Part shown: positions 31,392 through 36,666 of the stretch, piece by piece
How the letters are laid out: every line of letters starts with the position of its first letter
Position numbering within the stretch: the first letter of the stretch is position 1
Assembly: GCA_964510515.1 (NCBI GenBank)
Contig: CAZEAU010000023.1
Coordinates: forward strand, 1-36,666
DNA length: 36,666 nucleotides
Direction: 5' to 3'
DNA from: SURF-21 sp964510515
Lineage (GTDB): Bacteria > Actinomycetota > Geothermincolia > Geothermincolales > RBG-13-55-18
Notes under the pieces: generated by a model
What the model saw: the letters and a program-made list of their open reading frames with translations, nothing else
What the model was told of the DNA's origin: nothing
Database searches by the model: none
Translations under genes and position numbers: made by a program

Positions 31392-32528
31392 ATGCGCGTA
31401 CTCATCGCCCCCGACAAGTTCAAGGGCTCCCTGGACGCCGGCGAGGCGGCGGCGGCGATTGCGCGCGGCTTCCGCGCGGGGTGGCCGCAGGCCGAGGCGG
31501 CAGCCTGTCCCCTGGCCGACGGGGGCGAGGGAACCATGCAGCTCCTGGTGGAGGCCACCGGCGGCAGGACGCTGGGCTGCGAGGTCACCGGGCCGCTGGG
31601 AGAGCGCAGGACGGCCCGGCTGGGCATCCTGGGGGACGGCAGGACGGCGGTGGTGGAGATGGCCGAGGCCTCCGGACTGGCGCTGGTGCCGCCCGAGAGG
31701 CGCGACCCCCGCTTCACCACCACCGCGGGCACCGGCGACCTCATCCGCTGCGCCCTCGACCGCGGGCTGCGACGCATCATCGTCGGCATCGGGGGGAGCG
31801 CCACCAACGACGGGGGGGCGGGCATGGCTGCGGCCCTGGGGGTGCGCTTCCTCGACCACCGCGGCGAGGAGCTGCCCGGCGGCGCCATCCACCTCAACGA
31901 CCTGGAGAGCATAGACCCCTCCGGCCTCGACCCCCGCATGCGGGATACCGCCGTCGTCGCGGCCTCGGACGTGGCCAACCCGCTGCTGGGGGAGAGCGGC
32001 GCCTCGTTTGTTTACGGCCCCCAGAAGGGGGCGGGGGAGGACGACGTCGAGCTGCTGGAAAGAGGCCTGGAGCGGCTGGCGGAGGCGGTCTCCTCGCGCA
32101 TCGCGCCGGGGATGGAGGGGAGGCCAGGGGCGGGAGCCGCCGGCGGCCTTGGCTTCGGGCTCATGGCTTTCCTCTCCGCGCAGATCCGCCCCGGCATCGA
32201 GGTGGTCATGGAGGCGGTGGGGTTCGAGCGCAAGCTCGCGGGCTGCGACCTGGTCATCACCGCTGAGGGCAGGCTGGACGCCCAGACCGCCCACGGCAAG
32301 ACGGTGGCCGGCGTGGCCCGGGCCGCGCAGCGCCGCGGCATACCCGTCCTCGCCCTGGCCGGAGAGGTAGCCGAGGGCGCCGAGGAGCTGCGCGAGATGG
32401 GCGTAACCGCCCTGCTGGGCATCGCCCGCGGCCCCATGAGCCGGGAGGAGAGCATGCGCCGCACGAGCGAGCTGCTCGAGCACGCCTCCCGTCAAATCGC
32501 CTCCCTGCTGGCGGCGGCGCAAGGCTGA
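31392..32528 (+). CDS. Glycerate kinase (GarK/GlxK family)
   Basis: The 378-residue protein begins MRVLIAPDKFKGSLDAGEAAAAIARGFRAGWPQAEAAACPLADGGEGTMQLLVEATGG, the diagnostic N-terminus of type 1 glycerate kinases. It also has GIGGSATNDGGAGMAAALGV (substrate/nucleotide loop), AASDVANPLLGESGASFVYGPQKGA and the C-terminal VITAEGRLDAQTAHGKTVAGVA. It phosphorylates D-glycerate, generally to 2-phosphoglycerate in this family, feeding serine, glyoxylate or sugar-acid metabolism into lower glycolysis. It is full length. It follows the NfnA-type gene by 19 bp and is probably in the same transcript, although a functional link to CO or flavin chemistry is not evident. Confidence 0.93.
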   Translation: MRVLIAPDKFKGSLDAGEAAAAIARGFRAGWPQAEAAACPLADGGEGTMQLLVEATGGRTLGCEVTGPLGERRTARLGILGDGRTAVVEMAEASGLALVPPERRDPRFTTTAGTGDLIRCALDRGLRRIIVGIGGSATNDGGAGMAAALGVRFLDHRGEELPGGAIHLNDLESIDPSGLDPRMRDTAVVAASDVANPLLGESGASFVYGPQKGAGEDDVELLERGLERLAEAVSSRIAPGMEGRPGAGAAGGLGFGLMAFLSAQIRPGIEVVMEAVGFERKLAGCDLVITAEGRLDAQTAHGKTVAGVARAAQRRGIPVLALAGEVAEGAEELREMGVTALLGIARGPMSREESMRRTSELLEHASRQIASLLAAAQG

Positions 32529-32586
32529 GCGGGGGATGCGCGGCCCGCGGGATGGCATGCGTCAACGGCGCTGGCGGGCGCTGTGA

Positions 32587-32592
32587 TATAAT
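32587..32592 (+). promoter_or_regulatory. Probable -10 box for the moa operon
   Basis: TATAAT lies about 95 bp before the moaA start. The -35 region is not clear (GTCAACGGCG). The 32593-32685 leader contains a small G+C-rich fold near TTCGCCG...AAAGGCG; it is too short for a Moco riboswitch, and I do not claim one. Confidence 0.4.
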
Positions 32593-32685
32593 CGGCTCGT
32601 GAGCGTAAGTCCTGCATAGGCGGTGTTTGATCATGTGGCGAAGAGGATGGTTCGCCGTATTTTTTGCGGAAAAAGGCGCGGCATC

Positions 32686-33660
32686 ATGACCTCGCTCATC
32701 GACCCCTATTCGAGGCCTATCGACTACCTGCGCCTCGCGGTCACCGACCGCTGCAACCTGAGATGCGTGTACTGCATGCCCCGGCAGGGGGTGCCGCTGC
32801 TCCGACACGAGGACATCCTCACCTACGAGGAGATGGTGCGCTTCCTGCGCATCTCGCTGCGGGCGGGCATCAGCAAAGTACGCCTGACGGGGGGAGAGCC
32901 CCTGGTGCGCAAGGACCTGGACGTCCTGTTGAGGGAGCTCTCCTCCCTGCGCGAGGGGGTGGACATCTCCCTGACCACCAACGGGACCCTGTTGGCCGGG
33001 CAGGCGGAGAAGCTGGCGGCGGCCGGCCTGAAACGGGTCAACGTGAGCATCGACTCCCTCGACCCCGACGTCTACAGGCGCATAACCCGCAACGGGGAGC
33101 TGAGAGACGCCCTCGCGGGGGTGGAGGCGGCCATGCAGGCGGGCCTGGCGCCGGTGAAGATAAACGTGGTGGTGCTCGAGGGCCTGTACGATGAACTGGA
33201 GGGCTTCGTGGACCTGGTGCGGCGCCTGCCCGTGCACGTACGCTTCATAGAATACATGAGCCCCTGCGGCATGTTCGACGACTCCTATTACGTCTCCGCC
33301 CGGGACATCATGCGCCGCCTCAGCGAGCACGGCGAGCTCACGCGCTCGCACCTGCCTCCCCTGGGGGCGGGGCCCGCCCGTTACTACACCCTGCGCGGGG
33401 CCCGCGGCAGCATCGGCTTCATCACCCCGGTGAGCTCGCACTTCTGCCCCCAATGCAACCGCCTGCGCCTCACCGCGGACGGCAAGATGAAGCCCTGCCT
33501 CTTTTCGCAGGACGAGGACGACGTGCGCGAGATCCTGCGCAGCACAACGGACGACGGGCCGGTGCTGGAGGCCATCCGGCGCACGCTGGCGAAGAAGCCG
33601 CGCGACCACGGCGGCTTCCCGCAGTCACCGGGACGGAGCATGTCCCAGATAGGAGGATGA
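32686..33660 (+). CDS. moaA: GTP 3',8-cyclase MoaA
   Basis: The 324-residue protein is a radical SAM enzyme with Cys23/27/30 (CNLRCVYC). The second 4Fe-4S site is in FCPQCNRLRLTADGKMKPC, and the C-terminal QIGG-like end (SMSQIGG) is required for MoaA function. It converts GTP to 3',8-cyclo-GTP, the first step of molybdopterin synthesis, acting with MoaC encoded immediately downstream. The start is chosen at MTSLIDPYSR, where family alignment normally begins; the frame continues upstream to 32623, and an ATG at 32647 is a weaker alternative. It opens a moaA-moaC-(MOSC::MogA) cluster. Confidence 0.95.
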   Translation: MTSLIDPYSRPIDYLRLAVTDRCNLRCVYCMPRQGVPLLRHEDILTYEEMVRFLRISLRAGISKVRLTGGEPLVRKDLDVLLRELSSLREGVDISLTTNGTLLAGQAEKLAAAGLKRVNVSIDSLDPDVYRRITRNGELRDALAGVEAAMQAGLAPVKINVVVLEGLYDELEGFVDLVRRLPVHVRFIEYMSPCGMFDDSYYVSARDIMRRLSEHGELTRSHLPPLGAGPARYYTLRGARGSIGFITPVSSHFCPQCNRLRLTADGKMKPCLFSQDEDDVREILRSTTDDGPVLEAIRRTLAKKPRDHGGFPQSPGRSMSQIGG

Positions 33661-33661
33661 G

Positions 33662-34168
33662 GTGGCGGCGGAGAGCGGCGGAGGGAAGGAGAAGCTGACC
33701 CACCTGGACGAGAAGGGGCATGCGCGCATGGTGGACGTCTCCGCCAAGCGATCCACGGCGCGCACGGCCACCGCCCGGGCCAGGGTGACCATGCGCGAAG
33801 AGACCTTGGACCTCATCCTGGCCACGGGCATCGAGAAGGGGGACGTGCTGGGCACGGCGCGCATCGCGGGCATCATGGCCGCCAAGAAGACCAGCGAGCT
33901 CATCCCCATGTGCCACCCCATCGCCATCACCGCGGTGGAGATGGTCTTCGAGGCGGACAGGGAGTCCTCGACCATAACCGCCGTCGCCACGGCCAGGACA
34001 CGAGACCGCACCGGCATAGAGATGGAGGCGATGACCGCGGCCGCCGTGGCCGCCCTCACCATCTACGATATGTGCAAGGCCGTGGACCGCACCATGACCA
34101 TCGCCTCCGTGCAGCTGCTCAAGAAGTCCGGAGGCAGGTCGGGAACGTTCATGCGTGAGAGGGAGTAA
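33662..34168 (+). CDS. moaC: Cyclic pyranopterin monophosphate synthase MoaC
   Basis: The 168-residue protein has LTHLDEKGHARMVDVSAKRSTARTATARARVTM at the start. It then has AKKTSELIPMCHPIAIT and the DRTGIEMEAMTAAAVAALTIYDMCKAVDR block with the catalytic Lys in the AVDR segment, all typical of MoaC. It turns the MoaA product into cyclic pyranopterin monophosphate. The start is GTG at 33662, one base after the moaA stop, with GGAGGATGAG before it, so translation is coupled. The first ten residues (AAESGGGKEK) are extra compared with most MoaC proteins. Confidence 0.95.
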   Translation: MAAESGGGKEKLTHLDEKGHARMVDVSAKRSTARTATARARVTMREETLDLILATGIEKGDVLGTARIAGIMAAKKTSELIPMCHPIAITAVEMVFEADRESSTITAVATARTRDRTGIEMEAMTAAAVAALTIYDMCKAVDRTMTIASVQLLKKSGGRSGTFMRERE

Positions 34169-34177
34169 GGAGAAAAG

Positions 34178-35119
34178 ATGGGCAAGGGCGAGATCGTCGC
34201 CGTGTGCATGAGCGCGGAGAAACACGTCCAGAAGGAGGCGGTCGAGGAGGTCTTTCTGGTCGAGGATAAGGGCGTCGAGGGAGACGCTCATTTCGGTTTC
34301 GGCCACCGCCAGGTCAGCCTGCTCGCGGACGAAAGCGTGGAGAAGATGCGGGCCAGGGGCCTCGCCGACCTGCGCCCCGGGGCCTTCGGCGAGAACCTGG
34401 TCACCCGGGGCATCGACCTGCTATCCTTCGCCGTGGGCGACCGCCTGAGGGTCGGGGACAAGACGCTCCTGGAGGTGACCCAGATAGGCAAGGAATGCGT
34501 GGAGCGCTGCGCCATCTATTATGCGGCCGGCGACTGCATCATGCCCCGCGAAGGCATCTTCGTGCGCGTGCTCGAGGGGGGAAAGGTAAAGCCCGGCGAC
34601 GAGATAAGGGCGCTGCGGGCGATGGCGGCATACCGCGTGGCCATCCTCACGGTGAGCGACAAGGGCTCGGGCGGCGAGAGGGAGGACCTCTCGGGCGCCG
34701 CGCTGCAGGAGGCGGTGCTGGGGATGGGTTGGCGAGTGGAGGCCCGCGACATCGTCCCCGACGAGCTGGGCGAGATCGAGGCCAGGCTGCGCCATTACTG
34801 CGACGACATGGGGGTGGACCTGGTCCTGACCACCGGCGGCACCGGGCTGAGCCCGCGCGACCTCACGCCCGAGGCCACGCGCCGCGTGATCCACCGCGAG
34901 GCGCCCGGCTTTGCCGAGGCCATGCGGGCGGCGTCGCTGCGCGTCACCCCCCACGCCATGCTCTCCCGCGCGGCGAGCGGTATCCGGGGCGGCACGCTCA
35001 TCATCAACCTCCCGGGCAGCCCGCGCGGCGCCAGCGAGAACCTGGAGGTGATACTCCCCGCGCTTCCCCACGGCCTCGACAAGCTGCGGGGGGACGGGGG
35101 AGAATGTGCGCAGCCGTGA
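34178..35119 (+). CDS. MOSC domain fused to MogA/MoaB-type molybdopterin adenylyltransferase
   Basis: The 313-residue protein has an N-terminal MOSC domain (about 1-145; VFLVEDKGVEGDAHFG..RQVSLLADESV, GAFGENLVTRGIDL, GKECVERCAIYYAAGDCIMPREGIFVRVL) joined to a MogA/MoaB domain (about 150-310). The second part has VAILTVSDKGSGGEREDLSG, VDLVLTTGGTGLSPRDLTPEATR, and NLPGSPRGASENLEVILPALPHGLDKL. The MogA half adenylates molybdopterin before metal insertion, and MOSC domains handle sulfur carriers of the cofactor. The pair is fused in one chain here. It follows moaC by 9 bp with AAGGAGAAA before the ATG, completing a compact cofactor operon. No MoaE, MoaD or MoeA is in the window. Confidence 0.93.
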   Translation: MGKGEIVAVCMSAEKHVQKEAVEEVFLVEDKGVEGDAHFGFGHRQVSLLADESVEKMRARGLADLRPGAFGENLVTRGIDLLSFAVGDRLRVGDKTLLEVTQIGKECVERCAIYYAAGDCIMPREGIFVRVLEGGKVKPGDEIRALRAMAAYRVAILTVSDKGSGGEREDLSGAALQEAVLGMGWRVEARDIVPDELGEIEARLRHYCDDMGVDLVLTTGGTGLSPRDLTPEATRRVIHREAPGFAEAMRAASLRVTPHAMLSRAASGIRGGTLIINLPGSPRGASENLEVILPALPHGLDKLRGDGGECAQP

Positions 35120-35222
35120 ACTCGCGGGCGCGCACGAGGCGTTGATGTGCCATAATCCGCCCGGCCCGGACAGGAGGCGCGGGGGGGACGGAGGCAGCCC
35201 GGCCGAGCGCCACCGGGCCGAT

Positions 35223-35250
35223 TTGAAAAGGATGTTGAAAACGGTATAAT
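35223..35250 (+). promoter_or_regulatory. Sigma-70-type promoter
   Basis: TTGAAA (35223-35228) and TATAAT (35245-35250) lie 16 bp apart, giving the best -35/-10 pair in the window. It is about 60 bp before the GTG start of the RsbRD-like gene. Confidence 0.7.
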
Positions 35251-35308
35251 AACTCTGTCTTTTGCCCTTAGGGAGCATGACCGAGACGTTGCATCGCCGG
35301 AGGTTATA

Positions 35309-35761
35309 GTGCTGACCAGAAGATTCACTAAACTGATCGAGACCAGGGCGGATAAGGTGGCTAAGCTCTGGCTGAGGGAAGTAAAGCAATCGAGACATAC
35401 GCCGACCTATCATCATTTCCCCGAGGAACTCCTCTTCGAGCGCGCCATGGCGGTGTACGAAAGGCTGAGTTACTGGTTGAGCCCGGAGACCAAGAAAGAG
35501 GAGATCCGGCACTTCTACATGAACCTCGGTCAGCGCCGCTTCCAGGAGGGCTTCAAGCTGGAAGAGGTCACCATGGCCCTTATCCTGCTCAAGCGTTACC
35601 TGTGGCTGGAAGTGATATCGGAAGGACTCACCCAGACCAACCTGGAGCTCTATCAAGCCCTGGAGCTCAACAACCAGGTGGTGCTCTATTTCGACCGCGC
35701 TATCTACTACACCACCATGGGCTACATGGAGGCCATGGAAGCAGCCAAGGCGATGGGCTGA
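35309..35761 (+). CDS. RsbRD N-terminal-like helical protein
   Basis: The 150-residue protein appears all-helical. Its features (TRRFTKLIETRADKVAKLWLREV, YHHFPEELLFERAMAVYERLSYWL, LGQRRFQEGFKLEEVTMALILLKRYLWLEVI, NNQVVLYFDRAIYYTTMGYMEAM) resemble the RsbRD N-terminal sensory domain and the globin-like sensors found in stressosome RsbR proteins and some histidine kinases. In those it is followed by a STAS or kinase domain; here it stands alone. The start is GTG at 35309 with GGAGG five bases before it. The upstream promoter is clear, so it is a separate transcript. Ligand and partner are unknown. Confidence 0.6.
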   Translation: MLTRRFTKLIETRADKVAKLWLREVKQSRHTPTYHHFPEELLFERAMAVYERLSYWLSPETKKEEIRHFYMNLGQRRFQEGFKLEEVTMALILLKRYLWLEVISEGLTQTNLELYQALELNNQVVLYFDRAIYYTTMGYMEAMEAAKAMG

Positions 35762-35984
35762 GCCCCCCCCGCCCGCATCTGCGGCAAACGCCGCCTGTTT
35801 CCCTTGCAGGCCACCCTCCCACCGGTATTTCCCTTGCCCCCCGGAGGCGACTTGGCGCGGCGCACAGGGTCCGGGCCCGGGAGGGATGGCGGAGGCCCGT
35901 AAACGGGGTGCCGATGAGGCATGGAGAGGCCGGGCGGGGCCGGGCGCGTCGAGGGGGTCATCCCACCGGCGGGCAGCGGTGGAG

Positions 35985-35990
35985 TATAAT
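35985..35990 (+). promoter_or_regulatory. -10 box very close to the DUF5318-like start codon
   Basis: TATAAT ends ten bases before the ATG at 36000. Transcription starting 6-9 bases after it would give a nearly or fully leaderless mRNA, which is common in Actinobacteria. No -35 box is clear. Confidence 0.45.
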
Positions 35991-35999
35991 GAATGCGTC

Positions 36000-36392
36000 A
36001 TGAGAGAGAAGGCGATAGTGAAAAGTAAGGCTACCAGCGTCGATTACACCCTGCGCAAGCGGTCGCTGCTTCGCGACTACCGCTGCGGTCGGCTGTCGGT
36101 TTACGACGTTTGCGATGCCCACCCGGAGATGCGCCGCATCGCCGTGAACGTGGGCGAGGATACCAGCTGCATGTGCCCGGTATGCAAGCGGGAACGCCTG
36201 CGGCTGCTCAACTTCGTCTTCGGAAACGAGCTCGACGGCGACAGCGGCCGCGTCTTCCCCTCCAGCGCCATCTTCAACGGCCTGAGGGAGAGATACCGGG
36301 AATTCACCTGTTACGTCGTGGAGGTATGCACGGGATGCAACTGGAACCACCTGGTGCGCAGCATCCGCTTCGAGAATACGGGAGGTGAGTGA
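36000..36392 (+). CDS. DUF5318-like zinc-ribbon protein
   Basis: The 130-residue protein has MCPVCKRERL (CX2C; an extra Cys is two residues before) and CTGCNWNHLVRS (CX2C), together a probable zinc ribbon at about 57-115. Between them is the pattern LLNFVFGNELDGDSGRVFPSSAIFNGLRERYREFTCYVVEVC. This matches my memory of the actinobacterial DUF5318 family (V-YGD, D-GR, EFT-YVVEVC, C-WNHL). Function is unknown; the zinc ribbon suggests a nucleic-acid or protein contact. The ATG at 36000 is preferred over the frame starting at 35886, which has no ribosome binding site. CooT begins three bases after its stop. Confidence 0.75.
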   Translation: MREKAIVKSKATSVDYTLRKRSLLRDYRCGRLSVYDVCDAHPEMRRIAVNVGEDTSCMCPVCKRERLRLLNFVFGNELDGDSGRVFPSSAIFNGLRERYREFTCYVVEVCTGCNWNHLVRSIRFENTGGE

Positions 36393-36394
36393 GA

Positions 36395-36595
36395 ATGTGC
36401 GAGTCACACGCCTACATGCTCGAGGGCGATGAAGAGCGGCTGATCATGGAGGACGTCATCGACATCAGGGAGGAGGGCGGCAAGGTCACCCTCTCAAACA
36501 TCATCGGCGAGGAGAGCGTCCTCGACGCCGAGGTGGCGGCCATAACCCTCCTCGAACACAAGGTCCTGCTCCGCTCCACCCACGCCCACCCCTGA
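36395..36595 (+). CDS. CooT-family nickel-binding protein
   Basis: The 66-residue protein starts Met-Cys, and in CooT the Cys2 is the nickel ligand. It continues with AYMLEGDEERLIMEDVIDIREEGGKVTLSNIIGEESVLDAEVAAITLLEHKVLLRS, the compact beta-rich CooT pattern. The start is ATG at 36395 with GGAGG nine bases before it; a GTG two codons upstream would remove the conserved N-terminal Met-Cys. CooT is a small nickel-binding protein linked to CO dehydrogenase maturation. Its presence 6 kb from cooC supports a CODH-dependent host. Its position right after the DUF5318-like gene suggests a two-gene operon. Confidence 0.85.
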   Translation: MCESHAYMLEGDEERLIMEDVIDIREEGGKVTLSNIIGEESVLDAEVAAITLLEHKVLLRSTHAHP

Positions 36596-36596
36596 C

Positions 36597-36666
36597 CCGG
36601 ATGGGGCCTTGACCCGGATGGGGTCAGGTCTTGTTCTTTGCCTGCTCCGCTATCTTCCCAGTTCGC
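36597..36666 (+). repeat. Dispersed repeat, copy 2 (window end)
   Basis: GACCCGGATGGGGCCTT is followed directly by GACCCGGATGGGGTCAGG, then TCTTGTTCTTTGC, and a TCCGCT segment. The portion from 36613 repeats the sequence at 22653-22694 in opposite orientation. The first 15 bases duplicate the next 15. The end is cut by the window border. Confidence 0.65.

Noticed and set aside
32593..32685. Possible riboswitch in the moaA leader
   Set aside because: It is under 100 bases with no conserved Moco-motif that I recognise.
1..36666. Search for tRNA, rRNA or transposase genes
   Set aside because: I found no cloverleaf arms, rRNA segments or transposase motifs in any frame; a covariance-model search would be needed to exclude small RNAs.

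Overview
The window is a GC-rich bacterial segment. It combines anaerobic energy metabolism (a heterodisulfide-reductase-like Fe-S protein, CooC- and CooT-type nickel-CODH maturation proteins, an NfnA/SudB-type flavoprotein, rubrerythrin and a molybdopterin pathway) with a DUF5318-type protein, a family I associate with Actinobacteria. My inference is an uncultured, anaerobic, deep-branching actinobacterial lineage. No rRNA, tRNA or replication gene is present to confirm this.

Layout. 1-1143 is a type I-E-like CRISPR array with an assembly gap and a decayed terminal repeat. 1370-2800 encodes an HdrD/GlcF-like Fe-S protein. 2875-3881 is a second, I-C-like CRISPR remnant split by an A+T-rich Phd/RelE toxin-antitoxin pair. 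3936-7861 is a minus-strand operon of a MoxR-type AAA+ ATPase, a vWA protein and an unknown helical protein. 7947-8462 is a dense cluster of about 33-bp repeats. 8511-10709 holds a TetR regulator, with an operator-like palindrome in front of it, and a phytoene-desaturase-like flavoenzyme.

10844-15149 holds a hotdog thioesterase, rubrerythrin, a membrane protein, a lipoprotein with two related halves and a geranylgeranyl-reductase-like flavoprotein. 15162-20642 has a glycosyltransferase, a HAD-GH65 fusion glycoside phosphorylase and a tandem UspA protein. 20892-26003 (minus strand) has a diacylglycerol-kinase-like lipid kinase, a repeat-rich gap, and a fatty-acid oxidation pair (FadB-like plus thiolase). 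26474-27640 is a radical SAM protein. It runs into 27611-27971, where two CRISPR-like decayed repeat series sit back to back. 28357-29598 is a second lipid kinase.

29775-36595 (plus strand) has CooC, an NfnA-type subunit without its NfnB partner, glycerate kinase, moaA-moaC-(MOSC::MogA), an RsbRD-like protein, a DUF5318-like zinc-ribbon protein and CooT. CooC and CooT both belong to nickel insertion into CO dehydrogenase, and MoaA/MoaC/MogA make the pterin cofactor used by formate dehydrogenases. Together these suggest Wood-Ljungdahl or CO/formate metabolism, but neither CODH nor formate dehydrogenase is encoded here.

No cas gene is visible, so every CRISPR-like locus here is without local effector genes. 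The most unusual features are the repeated traces of CRISPR decay, the toxin-antitoxin pair lodged inside one of them, the Cys/His insertion in the MoxR protein, and the repeat cluster before the TetR gene.
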